A stretch of 64,000 nucleotides of DNA from Allobosea sp. (GTDB lineage: Bacteria > Pseudomonadota > Alphaproteobacteria > Rhizobiales > Beijerinckiaceae): contig NZ_JAFKFX010000028.1 in the NCBI RefSeq assembly GCF_017308075.1, positions 175,253-239,252 on the forward strand, written 5' to 3'. The notes under the pieces are model-generated. The model did no database searches and was not told the DNA's origin. It saw only the letters and a program-made list of their open reading frames with translations. Shown one piece after another: positions 52,435-61,850 of the stretch (the first letter of the stretch is position 1; every line of letters starts with the position of its first letter). A program made the position numbers and the translations under genes.

Positions 52435-54372
52435 ATGCAGAGCGGCCCGTCAGTTCCGGCCGCAGCGCCGGTGCCGGCCTCGGCGATGGCCTCGCCGCTG
52501 GACGGCGTGACGCTGTTGCTCAAGCGTATCGAGGCGGAGGCCCTGGCGGCGCTCGACGCTGCGCCCCTGCTGCCGGACGCGCTCTGGCGCATCCTGCCGG
52601 GTTCGCCCTCCGCCTGGGTGGTTCTGGCCGAGGCACTGCTCGTCGCCGGCGCCGTGCTCGTAGTCTATCTGCTGACCGGGCATCTGCTGAGGCATCGCCG
52701 CCAGCGAGCCGGCGCGGCGCGCTCGGCCTTCGCCGGGATCATGCGGGTCACGGGGCTCGATGCGCTGGTGGTGCTCGCGGCGACCGTGACGGGCAGGGTG
52801 CTGCTGGTCCGCGTCCTCGGCATCGCGCCCGGCACGAGCACCTTTCCGAGCGATCTGACGACGGGGCTGATCCGCTGGCTTTTGCTGCTGACGCTGCTGC
52901 ACATCCTGTTCCAGCCGACAATGCGCCGCCTGCGCCTGGTCGCGGTCGACGATCACGGCGCCCGCAAGGCGGTCTGGCAGTTCGGCATCATCTTCGCCGT
53001 CGGCCACCTGCACAATGCACTGCTCGGCGCGGCGCAGCGTATGGGGCTGCCTCTGCCTTCGCTGCGGCTGATCTCCTGGGTCGTGGCGCTCTGCATGGCG
53101 CTGGCGGCGCTGCGGCTGCTGCGGGATCTCGGCCGCCATGGCCTGCCGATGGTCTCGCGCCTGCTCGCCTCTGGGATGGTGCTCCTGCTGTTCAGCTTCT
53201 GGGTCTGGGGTTGGATCGGGCTCGATTTCGACCTTTATCGCGGTGCTGTCGGCATGATCGTGATCCTGCTGCTGGCGGTCGCGCTCGATCGGGCGCTGGC
53301 CGTGAGCATCCGCGATTCCCGCAAGCCGGAGATCATGCGCCGTTTCTTCGTCGTCCGCGTCGTGGTCGACGCGCTGGCGGCGGCGCTGCTGGTCCGCATC
53401 GTCATCCAGTTCTGGTGGCGGGACGTATTCGGCGGCTTCACGCCCGAGGCTTGGCTCAATTTCACCCACCGCCTGACCTTCGCCTCCTTCGTCCTCGTGC
53501 TCGCCGTCACCCTCTCGGCGGCGATCCACGTCTGGACGGAGGCGAAGCTCACACCCGGCGAGGCGGAGCTCGGAACGGCGTCGGGGGATGATCGGATGGC
53601 GCGGCTCACCACCGTGCTGCCGATCCTGCGCTTCGTCGCGATCGGGCTGATCGGGGTCGTGTTCCTGCTGATCGCGCTCTCGACCATGGGAATCGACACC
53701 ACGCCTTTGCTCGCCGGTGCCAGCATTGCCGGCCTGGCGATCAGCTTCGGCTCGCAGACCCTGGTCAAGGATATCGTCTCGGGCGTCTTCTACATGCTCG
53801 ACGACGTCTTCCGGCTCGGCGAGACCATCGAGGCCGCCGGCCGTTGCGGCCGGCTGGAGCAGATCAACCTGCGCAGCGTTCGCCTGCGTGACGAGTCGGG
53901 ACGCGTCCACACCATCCCGCTCGGTGAACTCGGCACCGTCACCAACCACAGCCGCCGGCTGGTGCATGTGATTGTCGATGTGCCCTTCGCGGCGCCGCCG
54001 GGCCAGGCGGGGATGACCCGCTTCAGGCGCAACGCGGTCGCTGCCCTGCGCAGCGAGCCGACGATCCATGCCGCGATCGTCGGCGATATCGCGATGCTGC
54101 GGACGGAACCGCAGGACGGCACCGGCGGCAGCATCGGCTTCGGCTTCGACATGGTGGCGCCGGCGATCGAGCGCGTGCCACCGCTGGTGCGGCATTTGAT
54201 CGAGGAGGTGGTCGAGGACTCGCGGATGACCGGCACTCCGGGCCCGGTCTCGGTCGCCATCGCGGAGCTGCCGGCCTCGCCACCTGCTGCGGAAGCCTCG
54301 GCGACTGGGGTTCCGGATAGCGCCTCGGCGGCAGATCCCGTGCCCGGGAAACCCTCCGGGGCGATGCCATGA
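52435..54372 (+). CDS. MscS-type mechanosensitive channel
   Basis: 645 residues with about 10 hydrophobic helices. The pore helix and beta domain are clear: GASIAGLAISFGSQTLVKDI, VSGVFYMLDDVFRLGETIE and an IPLGELGTVTNHSRR segment. Large MscS-like proteins relieve osmotic downshock or signal through the extra N-terminal helices. The C-terminal 35 residues are Pro/Ala-rich. Confidence 0.9.
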   Translation: MQSGPSVPAAAPVPASAMASPLDGVTLLLKRIEAEALAALDAAPLLPDALWRILPGSPSAWVVLAEALLVAGAVLVVYLLTGHLLRHRRQRAGAARSAFAGIMRVTGLDALVVLAATVTGRVLLVRVLGIAPGTSTFPSDLTTGLIRWLLLLTLLHILFQPTMRRLRLVAVDDHGARKAVWQFGIIFAVGHLHNALLGAAQRMGLPLPSLRLISWVVALCMALAALRLLRDLGRHGLPMVSRLLASGMVLLLFSFWVWGWIGLDFDLYRGAVGMIVILLLAVALDRALAVSIRDSRKPEIMRRFFVVRVVVDALAAALLVRIVIQFWWRDVFGGFTPEAWLNFTHRLTFASFVLVLAVTLSAAIHVWTEAKLTPGEAELGTASGDDRMARLTTVLPILRFVAIGLIGVVFLLIALSTMGIDTTPLLAGASIAGLAISFGSQTLVKDIVSGVFYMLDDVFRLGETIEAAGRCGRLEQINLRSVRLRDESGRVHTIPLGELGTVTNHSRRLVHVIVDVPFAAPPGQAGMTRFRRNAVAALRSEPTIHAAIVGDIAMLRTEPQDGTGGSIGFGFDMVAPAIERVPPLVRHLIEEVVEDSRMTGTPGPVSVAIAELPASPPAAEASATGVPDSASAADPVPGKPSGAMP

Positions 54373-54451
54373 TCGAAACGCCGCCCCGCTTTCCCTTCGA
54401 TCCCCGTTACCCCGGGCCGCGGGGGGCGGCTCACGATGAAAGGACGATGCG

Positions 54452-54679
54452 ATGACCAGGTATCTTGTCGGCGCTTGCGCCAGTCTCTTGCTGGCCGGCT
54501 CGCCAGTGTTCGCCCAGGCCGAGCCGACGGCCCAGGAGCGTGCGGCCTGCCGCTCCGATGCGGTCAAGCTCTGTGCCTCCTTCGTCGGCAAGTCGGAGCA
54601 GATGAACGCCTGCCTGCGTGACAACAAGGCCAAGCTCTCCGAGAGCTGCCGCAAGGTGGTCGAGGCGCGCGGAGGCTGA
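54452..54679 (+). CDS. Small exported Cys-rich protein, 75 aa
   Basis: ATG 54452 follows AAAGGA. Signal peptide ending VFAQAE, mature part of about 52 residues with four Cys (AACRSDAVKLCASF, MNACLRDNK, SESCRKVV) in the spacing of Cys-rich GLG1-like repeats, so probably two disulfides. Function unknown; such proteins are frequent in Hyphomicrobiales. It ends 38 bases before the convergent kinase gene. Confidence 0.75.
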   Translation: MTRYLVGACASLLLAGSPVFAQAEPTAQERAACRSDAVKLCASFVGKSEQMNACLRDNKAKLSESCRKVVEARGG

Positions 54680-54717
54680 GCCGCCCGGCCCGCGGGCGTC
54701 TGCCTGCCTCCGCAGTT

Positions 54718-56046
54718 TCAGGCGCCGAGCTCGATCTCGGCCTGCAGGCCCGAGCGGTCGAGCCGGTTGCTCAGCCGTAGTGAGGCGCCCATGCGCCGTG
54801 CTGCGGCGTCGGCGATGGCGAGGCCGAGGCCGGTGCCGAGCGCGCTCTTGTGCCGGCCGCGAAAGAAGCGCTGCGTGACGAGCGCCATCTCATCCTCCGG
54901 GATGCCCGGGCCCTCGTCTTCGATGGCGATGCCAAGGCCGCTCGCGGTTGCCCGCCAGACGATCTTGCCGCCAACAGGCGAATGCTGGACGGCATTTTCG
55001 TGCAGGTTCCGTAGCGCCAGGGTCAGGAACTCGCGGCTGGCCCGGATCATAAGATCCCGGAGCGCCGGATCGATCGCGACCGAGACCTGTGGTCCGGCGC
55101 CGTGCGCATTGTCGGTGATCTCGTCGAAGACTAGGCCGACGGGCACCGTCTCTGGGGTGGGCGGCGGGCCGCCCGCATCGAGCTTCGTCAGGGCCAGAAG
55201 TTGCCGAACCAGCCTTGTGGTCCGGTCGACCGAAAGCACGATCCGCTGCAGTGCTCCCTGCCGCACCGCCGGATCTTCTGTCGCCATCGCGATCTGCGCC
55301 TGTGTCTTCAGCCCCGCCAGCGGCGTGCGCAACTCGTGTGCGGCGAAGGCGGTGACCTCGCGTTCGTGCCGGCGTGCCGTCTCGACCTTCGCGAACAGGT
55401 CGTTCAGGGCCTCGGTGAGCGGCTTCACCTCGGCCGGGGCATGGGCGCTGTCGATCGGCCTGACATCGTCGGCCTCACGGGAGCGCACCTCATTGGCCAT
55501 GGCCCGCAGCGGCCGCAGTCCCTGTCCGAGGCTGATCCAGATCAGCAGGCCGAGCAGCGGTGCGATCAGCAGGGCCGGGGCGAGCAGCCCCTTGATCAGC
55601 TCCGAGACGAGGCGGTCGCGCAGGCCGAGCCGGTCGCCGACCATGATGTGGATTCCGGCCGTCTCGTTGGCGACGGTGTAGACGCGCCAGGGCTCGCCAT
55701 CGACGATGCGGTCGGAAAAGCCCGAGGGAGCCTCCGTCAGGCGGCCGGGGGGTGTGCCGTCCGAGCGCGCGACGAGACGGCCGTCGAAGGACCAGATTTG
55801 GCAGGAAAGCTGGCGCTCATAGCCGAGGGGCTCGAATTGCTGATTGGGCAGCGCCGCCATCGCGACCGTCATGTTGGCGCTTCCGACCAGCGAGTTCACC
55901 ATACGCGCCGCCTCCTGGAGACGGGTGTCGAGGACGCGTTCTAGCTCCCTATGGGTGCCGGAATAGATCCAGACCACGGCGGAGAGCCAGATCACGCCGG
56001 TCGCCGTCAGCAGGATCGCGAAGAGCCGTCCGCGCAGTGAGCTCAT
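54718..56046 (-). CDS. Sensor histidine kinase (QseC/PmrB-like)
   Basis: 442 residues from ATG 56046, overlapping the regulator stop (ATGA). Two membrane helices flank a periplasmic sensor of about 130 residues; HAMP region, phosphoacceptor H237 in FAAHELRTPLAGL, and N, G1 (DEGPGIPEDE) and G2 (GTGLGLAIA) boxes of the ATPase domain. Partner of the response regulator just upstream. Confidence 0.93.
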   Translation of the reverse strand: MSSLRGRLFAILLTATGVIWLSAVVWIYSGTHRELERVLDTRLQEAARMVNSLVGSANMTVAMAALPNQQFEPLGYERQLSCQIWSFDGRLVARSDGTPPGRLTEAPSGFSDRIVDGEPWRVYTVANETAGIHIMVGDRLGLRDRLVSELIKGLLAPALLIAPLLGLLIWISLGQGLRPLRAMANEVRSREADDVRPIDSAHAPAEVKPLTEALNDLFAKVETARRHEREVTAFAAHELRTPLAGLKTQAQIAMATEDPAVRQGALQRIVLSVDRTTRLVRQLLALTKLDAGGPPPTPETVPVGLVFDEITDNAHGAGPQVSVAIDPALRDLMIRASREFLTLALRNLHENAVQHSPVGGKIVWRATASGLGIAIEDEGPGIPEDEMALVTQRFFRGRHKSALGTGLGLAIADAAARRMGASLRLSNRLDRSGLQAEIELGA

Positions 56047-56705
56047 GAGATCGCCCTGATCCGGTAGCCGAGGCCGCGCACCGTCTCGATCGCATCGCGG
56101 CCGATCTTGGCGCGCAGATGGTGGATGTGGACCTCCACCGCATTGCTCTCGATCTCCTCCTGCCAGCCATAGAGCCGGTCCTCGATCTCCGATTTCGAGA
56201 GCACGATCCCGGGCCGTTCCATGAGGGCCGAGAGCACCGCGAACTCGCGCCGCGACAGGGCGAGCGGCGTGTCGTTCAACGTCGCGGAGAGGCTCGCCGG
56301 ATCGAGCATGACACCGCCGGCGCTCAGGCGGGGCGCAGCCCGGCCGCTGCCGCGCCTCGCGATCGCCCGCACGCGGGCCCCCAGCTCGTCGAGGTCGAAG
56401 GGCTTGCCGAGATAGTCGTCGGCGCCACTGTCGAGGCCGCGGATGCGATCGGGCGTATCGTCCATCGCGGTCAGCAGGAGGACGGGCGTCCGGTTGCCGC
56501 TGCGCCGCATCTCGCCGAGCACGTCGAGCCCGGAGCCGTCCGGAAGCATCAGGTCGAGCACCATCGCGTCGAAGGCCGAGGTCGCGAGCGCCGCGCGAGC
56601 ATCGGCGCAATTCTCCACCCGGTCCACCGTCATGCCAGCAAGGCCGAGGCCGACGGCGAGGCCGTCGGCGAGGATCGGGTCGTCCTCGACCACGAGAATG
56701 CGCAT
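56043..56705 (-). CDS. OmpR-family response regulator
   Basis: 220 residues. Receiver domain with acidic pocket E7-D8-D9 and phospho-acceptor Asp51 in VLDLMLPDG, then an OmpR/PhoB winged helix (LSRREFAVLSALMERPG, AVEVHIHHLRAKIG). QseB/PmrA-type. The upstream PmrA-type box suggests autoregulation and control of the divergent DsbA-like gene. Confidence 0.93.
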   Translation of the reverse strand: MRILVVEDDPILADGLAVGLGLAGMTVDRVENCADARAALATSAFDAMVLDLMLPDGSGLDVLGEMRRSGNRTPVLLLTAMDDTPDRIRGLDSGADDYLGKPFDLDELGARVRAIARRGSGRAAPRLSAGGVMLDPASLSATLNDTPLALSRREFAVLSALMERPGIVLSKSEIEDRLYGWQEEIESNAVEVHIHHLRAKIGRDAIETVRGLGYRIRAIS

Positions 56706-56741
56706 CCGCTCGCTCCTTCGCCCGCGACCAGCCAGCCCAGC

Positions 56742-56758
56742 CTTAAGGCTGGCTTAAG
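56742..56758. promoter_or_regulatory. PmrA/QseB-type box
   Basis: CTTAAG-N5-CTTAAG: 56742-56747 and 56753-56758, an exact direct repeat with 11-base periodicity, which is the known recognition pattern of PmrA/QseB-type regulators. It lies 37 bases upstream of the regulator ATG and 135 bases upstream of the divergent DsbA-like gene. Confidence 0.75.
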
Positions 56759-56892
56759 CTGGAATTTCGACAGGGCAGCTTCAACCGATCGAAAGGTCGC
56801 CCATGTCCTGCCGCCATCTGCCGCCCGTGCCGGCCGAGCCGCTCCTGCCGCCCGGTCCCCGTCATTCCCCCGCCGTCCTGCTGGAGATTCCC

Positions 56893-57528
56893 ATGAACCG
56901 TCGTGCCGCGCTCATCCGACTGGCTGCATCCGGCGTTGCCATCGCCGGCGTTCCGGCGCTGCTTGGCGCCCGGCCCGCTTTCGCCGTCGAGACCGGCGCC
57001 GACGCGGTGCTCAACGATCCCGAGGCACCAAATGCCGGCAACCCGAAGGGCGACGTCACCATCGCCGCCTTCCTCGACTACAACTGCCCCTACTGCAAGA
57101 AGGCGGCGCCCGATCTCGCCCGCATCGTCAAGACCGATGGCAAGATCCGCTTGGTCTACAAGGATTGGCCGATCCTCGGCGACGCCTCGGTCTATGGCGC
57201 GCAGCTCGCCCTCGCAGCGCATTATCAGGGCAAGTACGAAGCGGCCCACCATGCCCTGATGACCCTGCCGAGCATGCGCATCCCCAAAGACAAGATCCTC
57301 GGGGCGATCCAGGCCGCTGGTGTCGAGATGCCCCGCCTCCAGGCCGATCTCAAGACCAAGTCGGAGGCGATCACCGCGCTGCTGCGGCGCAATCTCGCCC
57401 AGGCCGACGCCATCGGCCTCGAAGGCACGCCAGCCTATCTCGTCGGCCCGTTCCGGACCGCGGCGCTCGACTATGCCGGCTTCAAGCAGGTGGTCGCCGA
57501 TGCGCGCGCCAGGCAGGCCGGAAAATAG
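56893..57528 (+). CDS. Exported DsbA-family thiol oxidoreductase
   Basis: 211 residues from ATG 56893, ten bases after GGAG. Twin-arginine-like signal (MNRRAALIRLAASG) cut near AFAVE. Thioredoxin fold with active-site CPYC in LDYNCPYCKKAAPD and the cis-Pro loop GTPAYLVG. Catalyses periplasmic disulfide formation or exchange; Com1/ScsC-like by length. Next to an L,D-transpeptidase, whose catalytic Cys could be a client; that is inference. Confidence 0.9.
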   Translation: MNRRAALIRLAASGVAIAGVPALLGARPAFAVETGADAVLNDPEAPNAGNPKGDVTIAAFLDYNCPYCKKAAPDLARIVKTDGKIRLVYKDWPILGDASVYGAQLALAAHYQGKYEAAHHALMTLPSMRIPKDKILGAIQAAGVEMPRLQADLKTKSEAITALLRRNLAQADAIGLEGTPAYLVGPFRTAALDYAGFKQVVADARARQAGK

Positions 57529-57580
57529 CCCAGGCGCCGCTTCCGTTCGCCGCTCTACCCCTCTCAGCCGAAAGCCTCGC

Positions 57581-58243
57581 ATGATCTGCGCCTTCCTGCC
57601 GGCGAAACGTCTCGCCGTCATCGCCTTCGCCCTGACCATGGCCGCCTGCACCACCGTGCGGCCCCCGCCGCCGCAGGTCGCTGCCGCGCCTGCCATCGAT
57701 CCGCTGGTGGCCCAGCGCTACAGCGCGCTCGAGACCGAGAAGTTCCATGTCCCGGCGGTCAACCTCGCCGATCTTCAGCCGCGCTATGTCCGCAAGCTCG
57801 TCGACTATCCGACCAAGCACGAGCCGGGGACGCTCGTCGTCGATCCGAAGAACCGTTTCCTCTATCTGGTGCAGGAGGGCGGCAAGGCGCTGCGCTACGG
57901 CGTCGGCGTCGGCAAGGCCGGGCTCGAATTCAGCGGCACGGCGGTGGTCGAGCGCAAGGCGCAATGGCCGCGCTGGACGCCGACGCGGGACATGATCCGG
58001 CGTGAGCCGGAACGCTATGCCAAATGGGCCGGCGGCATGGCCGGCGGCGAGAACAACCCGCTCGGCGCCCGCGCGCTCTATCTGTTCAAGAACGGCCAGG
58101 ACACGCTCTACCGCATCCATGGCACCAACGAGCCCGAGACGATCGGCGAAGCGGTCTCCTCCGGCTGCATCCGGATGATGAACCAGGATGTGATCGACCT
58201 CTACAACCGCATCCCGAGCGGCTCGAAGGTGGTGGTTCTCTAG
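57581..58243 (+). CDS. L,D-transpeptidase (YkuD domain)
   Basis: 220 residues. Lipoprotein signal with lipobox LTMAACTT. YkuD domain with the catalytic motifs HGTNEP and SSGCIRMMNQDV (Cys nucleophile), preceded by LVVDPKNRFLYLVQ. Cross-links peptidoglycan through 3-3 bonds or attaches proteins to it. Follows the DsbA-like gene by 52 bases. Confidence 0.93.
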   Translation: MICAFLPAKRLAVIAFALTMAACTTVRPPPPQVAAAPAIDPLVAQRYSALETEKFHVPAVNLADLQPRYVRKLVDYPTKHEPGTLVVDPKNRFLYLVQEGGKALRYGVGVGKAGLEFSGTAVVERKAQWPRWTPTRDMIRREPERYAKWAGGMAGGENNPLGARALYLFKNGQDTLYRIHGTNEPETIGEAVSSGCIRMMNQDVIDLYNRIPSGSKVVVL

Positions 58244-58260
58244 CGAGGCGCTCCGCTTCC

Positions 58261-58322
58261 CGCACGAAGCCCATTCCGCATCGAAGGGAGCGGCCCACCG
58301 GTCGATCCCTTCGCTTCGTGCG
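58261..58322. terminator. Nested inverted repeat in a convergent gap
   Basis: Outer arms CGCACGAAG/CTTCGTGCG (58261-58269, 58314-58322) and inner arms CGAAGGGA/TCCCTTCG (58282-58289, 58306-58313), all perfect. Lies between the stops of the L,D-transpeptidase and purU genes, so it probably ends both transcripts; no T runs. Confidence 0.5.
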
Positions 58323-58345
58323 TGGCCGAGGCTGGTCCTTCTGCC

Positions 58346-59206
58346 TCAGTCCCGGAAGACCACGGTCTTGCTGCCATTGCCGAGCACGCGTCCGTCGAGA
58401 TGCCAGGCGACGGCGCGGGCGAGGACGCGCCGCTCGATGTCGCGGCCCTTGCGGACGAGATCCTCGGGCGTGTCGTGATGGCTGATGCGCTCGATGTCCT
58501 GCTCGATGATCGGCCCTTCGTCGAGATCGGCCGTCACGTAGTGCGCGGTGGCGCCGATCAGCTTCACGCCGCGCGAATGCGCCTGATGATAGGGCTTGGC
58601 GCCCTTGAACCCCGGCAGGAAGGAGTGGTGGATGTTGATGCAGCGCCCGCTGAGCTTGCCGGCGAGGTCGTCGGACAGCACCTGCATGTAGCGGGCGAGG
58701 ATGACAAGATCGGCGCGCGTTTCCTGCCCCAGCGCCCAGATCTGAGCCTCCTGCTGCGGCTTGGTGTCCTTGCTGATCGGCAGATGATGGAAGGGGATGT
58801 CGTCGAAATCGAGGTGCTGATAGATCTCGCGCGGATAGTTCGAGACGATGCCGGCGATCTCCATGTCGAGCTCGCCGGTGCGCCAGCGATAGAGCAGATC
58901 GGCCAGGCAATGGTCGAATTTCGAGACCAGCAGCAGCACCCGCTGGCGCTCCCGGCGCGGCCTTGCATGCCATGTCATCGCATGGCGTTCGGCGATCGCG
59001 CCGAAGCCCTCGCGGAACTGCGCGAGCGAGCCAGCCTCCGGAAAATTGAAGACGACGCGCATGAAGAAGTCGCCGGTCTCGACATCGTCGAACTGGTTGG
59101 CTTCCTGGATGTTGCCGCCGTTCTCGAAAAGATGCCGTGAAACCGCGGCGACGATGCCCGGGCGGTTCGGGCAGGAGAGGGTCAGGAGGTATTGTTCGGT
59201 CGGCAT
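58346..59206 (-). CDS. purU: Formyltetrahydrofolate deformylase
   Basis: 286 residues from ATG 59206, the normal PurU length (a start at 59227 adds seven residues and has a G-rich site). N-terminal ACT-type domain ([20 protein letters not shown]), C-terminal formyltransferase fold with catalytic Asn-His in [11 protein letters not shown] and Asp in [11 protein letters not shown]. Hydrolyses 10-formyl-THF to formate and THF; released formate could feed the FdsGBA enzyme encoded 30 kb away. Confidence 0.94.
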   Translation of the reverse strand: MPTEQYLLTLSCPNRPGIVAAVSRHLFENGGNIQEANQFDDVETGDFFMRVVFNFPEAGSLAQFREGFGAIAERHAMTWHARPRRERQRVLLLVSKFDHCLADLLYRWRTGELDMEIAGIVSNYPREIYQHLDFDDIPFHHLPISKDTKPQQEAQIWALGQETRADLVILARYMQVLSDDLAGKLSGRCINIHHSFLPGFKGAKPYHQAHSRGVKLIGATAHYVTADLDEGPIIEQDIERISHHDTPEDLVRKGRDIERRVLARAVAWHLDGRVLGNGSKTVVFRD

Positions 59207-59404
59207 GAAAGGGGCTCTCAAGGTCATCGCCCCCCGCAGATCGAAGGACGGCTGTCGAAGCGCCGGCGGGCAGTTCGGTCGGTATCGGATGCTGGCCGGA
59301 CGCATGCATTTCGTGGCGCCCGGGCGGCCTCGCCCACCTATCGGCTCGGCCTGGCGCTCCGCAAGGTCTGTGTGCGACCCGAGGGTGAGGCTCGCTGACG
59401 CGGT

Positions 59405-59683
59405 CTAGCCGGCGAGGATGTCGTTGTATTCCGGATGCCGGCTGACCCAGCCCGCCATGAAGGAGCAGCGCGGCACGACCTTGCGCCCGCCGGCGCGGAT
59501 CTGCTCGAACACGCCCTTCGCCAGCCGCGAGCCGACGCCCTGGCCCGAAAGCGCCTGCGGAACCTCGGTATGGGTGAGGACGATATGATCGCCTTCGATG
59601 CGATAATAGGCGAGGGCGAGCTCATCGCCGATCGCCAGCTCGAAGCGGTTCTGATCCGGTCTGTCGACGACGGCATTGTCCAT
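59405..59683 (-). CDS. Small GNAT-type acetyltransferase (YidJ/GCN5-like)
   Basis: 92 residues from ATG 59683. Compact domain with acetyl-CoA motif SGQGVGSRLAKGV and the Cys-containing RCSFMAGWVSRHPEY ending typical of the minimal GNAT family (COG2388-like). The substrate is unknown; stands alone. Confidence 0.87.
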   Translation of the reverse strand: MDNAVVDRPDQNRFELAIGDELALAYYRIEGDHIVLTHTEVPQALSGQGVGSRLAKGVFEQIRAGGRKVVPRCSFMAGWVSRHPEYNDILAG

Positions 59684-59790
59684 CGGCGGCCCTTCCTGTG
59701 GGTCTGCGTCAGCGAGCCGCCGCGCGCGGATCGTTTCGGCAGGTGACCAGCAGCACGCCCGGTGCGTCAAGTCTCAAAAGAACGGCGTGC

Positions 59791-61179
59791 TCAATGCAGG
59801 CGGGGGAGCCCCAGCGCCGGTTCTGCGTCTGGCACGAGCGGAAGGCGGATGACGAAGGCAGTGCCTCGACCCTCGGCCGAGTGCAGCGTGATCGAGCCGC
59901 CATTGGATTGCGCGACGCGCTGGACGATCGCCATGCCGAGCCCGGCACCCGCATTGCCGCTGCGCTTGCGCCGCCAGAAGCGCTTGAAGATATGCTCATG
60001 CAGCTCCTCCGGAATGCCCGGCCCGTCGTCCCGGACGGTCAGGCTGCCATCCTTCTCCAGGACGACGTCGATCGTGGTGCCCGCCGGCGTGTGGCGGATG
60101 GCGTTCTCGACGAGGTTGCGCAGCATGTGCCAGACATCCTGCTCCTGCGCCTGGACACGCAGGCTGGTCAGGCCTTCCGGCTCGATGAGCCCGAGCGATT
60201 GCCCCTTCTTGATGGCCTCGATCGCGAGGTCCCCGACCACGGAGCGGCTGATCTCGAGCAGGTCCGTCTCGCCGCCGTCCCGGCCCGCCTGCTCCAGGGT
60301 CGCCATGTCGAGCAGCTGGTTGACGATCCGCGCCATCAGCCTTGCATCCGCGAGCAAAGCGGCGCGGGCTTCCGATTCCGGCAGGGTTTGCAGGCGCGCA
60401 TCGAGGACCGCGAGCGGCGTACGCAGCTCATGGGCGGCGTCGGCGGTGAACTCCTTCTGGACCTGGTAGCTCTGCTCGACCCGTTCGAGCGCGAGGTTGA
60501 AAGCCTCGGCGAGCGGCAGGATCTCGGCGGGCAGGCTTTTCGTGGGCAGGCGCAGATCGCTGCGGCCCGGATCCAGCGCCGCGACCTGCCGGGAGAGGCC
60601 CAGCACCGGGCGGAAGAAGCGCTTCACGATCAGCGCGTTGAGAAGGAGCAGCAGCAATAGCAACGGCGCCGCGACGGCGAGGGCGCTCCACAGGAAATTG
60701 TGCAGCAGATCGTCGTGGATCACATCTTCTTCGCTGAGATTCCAGCCCAGCATCACCCAATAGGGCCGGTTCTCGACCGTGACGGGGAAGCTCACCGCCC
60801 GATATTGGCGGCCCTCCGCCGCCAGCGAGGAGAATTGGGTTTTCTCGCTTCGGCCGAGTGGACCCAGCAGGCCTTCGGCGAAAGGCGACGAGGCGAGCGA
60901 TACCGTCCCGGCCGTGTCGACCACCGCATAGCCGAACTCCCCGCTTTCGCCTTCCCGCGAATAGCGCCCCGGCGCCAGCGCCAGCCTGTCGTCGGGCGTG
61001 ACGGCCAGCGCCTCCGCGACCAGCCGGGCCCGGTCAGTCAGGACCTTCTGCTCGAAGAAGGCGGCGCGCCGCTTCAGCATCGCGTCGATGGCAAGGGGGA
61101 CGGCCAGCGCCGCCAGACACAGAACCAGCGCCTGCAGCAGGAATATCTTCGACAGCAGGCTGCGTCCCGGCCGGATCAT
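59791..61179 (-). CDS. Sensor histidine kinase (TctE/QseC-like)
   Basis: 462 residues. Two membrane helices (about 10-30 and 165-190) enclose a periplasmic sensor; phosphoacceptor H250 in DAAHELRTPLAVL, then N box (NLVENAIRHTP), DDGPGIPEE and AGLGMAIVQ. Overlaps the response-regulator stop by 4 bases. A different pair from the kinase at 54718. Confidence 0.93.
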   Translation of the reverse strand: MIRPGRSLLSKIFLLQALVLCLAALAVPLAIDAMLKRRAAFFEQKVLTDRARLVAEALAVTPDDRLALAPGRYSREGESGEFGYAVVDTAGTVSLASSPFAEGLLGPLGRSEKTQFSSLAAEGRQYRAVSFPVTVENRPYWVMLGWNLSEEDVIHDDLLHNFLWSALAVAAPLLLLLLLLNALIVKRFFRPVLGLSRQVAALDPGRSDLRLPTKSLPAEILPLAEAFNLALERVEQSYQVQKEFTADAAHELRTPLAVLDARLQTLPESEARAALLADARLMARIVNQLLDMATLEQAGRDGGETDLLEISRSVVGDLAIEAIKKGQSLGLIEPEGLTSLRVQAQEQDVWHMLRNLVENAIRHTPAGTTIDVVLEKDGSLTVRDDGPGIPEELHEHIFKRFWRRKRSGNAGAGLGMAIVQRVAQSNGGSITLHSAEGRGTAFVIRLPLVPDAEPALGLPRLH

Positions 61180-61850
61180 GGGGCCGCCGTCAACACATAG
61201 CCGACCCCGCGCACCGTATTGATGGTCACCGCGGCCTTGCCGTCCTGCAGCCGCTTGCGCAGCCTGTGGATATAGACCTCGACGGCATTGGAGCCGAACT
61301 CGTCGTCGAGCCCGAAAAGCTGGTCCTCGACCGCGTTCTTCGGCACGATCCTGTCGGCCCGGCGCATCAGCAGCTCGAGCAGCTGGGTCTCGCGCGCGGA
61401 GAGGGGCAGAGGCCGTTCCTCGACGCTGGCCTGACGGCCCTGCGTATCGAAGACGAGATTGCTCACGGTCAGCTGCGCGCCGAGCAGGGCTCCCGGCCGG
61501 CGCAGCAGCGCCGCAAGGCGCGCCTTCAGCTCCTCGAAGGCGAAGGGCTTGGCAAGATAGTCGTCGGCACCCTGCTCCAGGCCCTTGACCCGCTCGTCCA
61601 TGGCGCCGCGCGCACTCAGGATCAGCACAGGCAAGGAGAGCTGGCGGCTGCGGACATGGCGCAGGACCTTGAGGCCATCGCCATCGGGCAGGCCGAGATC
61701 GAGGATCATCGCAGCGTAGCTGCGCGAGTCCAGCACTGCGATCGCATCGGCGACACAGTCGACCCGGTCGAGGCCATAGCCGCCGGCCTGGAGCTGGCCT
61801 TCGATCAGGCCGGCGAGTTCGTCATTGTCTTCGATGAGCAGTAATCTCAA
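61176..61850 (-). CDS. OmpR-family response regulator
   Basis: 224 residues if translation starts at TTG 61850, which gives the canonical MRLLLIEDND opening and places the phospho-acceptor (LDLGLPDG) at Asp51; a TTG at 61886 adds 12 residues. Receiver plus winged-helix DNA-binding domain (SARETQLLELLMRRAD, AVEVYIHRLRKRL). First gene of the pair with the kinase downstream. Signal unknown. Confidence 0.9.
   Translation of the reverse strand: MRLLLIEDNDELAGLIEGQLQAGGYGLDRVDCVADAIAVLDSRSYAAMILDLGLPDGDGLKVLRHVRSRQLSLPVLILSARGAMDERVKGLEQGADDYLAKPFAFEELKARLAALLRRPGALLGAQLTVSNLVFDTQGRQASVEERPLPLSARETQLLELLMRRADRIVPKNAVEDQLFGLDDEFGSNAVEVYIHRLRKRLQDGKAAVTINTVRGVGYVLTAAP

Noticed and set aside
56047-56610. 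Upstream extension of the kinase frame at 54718-56046
   Set aside because: It runs antiparallel in content through the response-regulator gene in another frame; the ATG at 56046 has the expected 4-base overlap and membrane helix.
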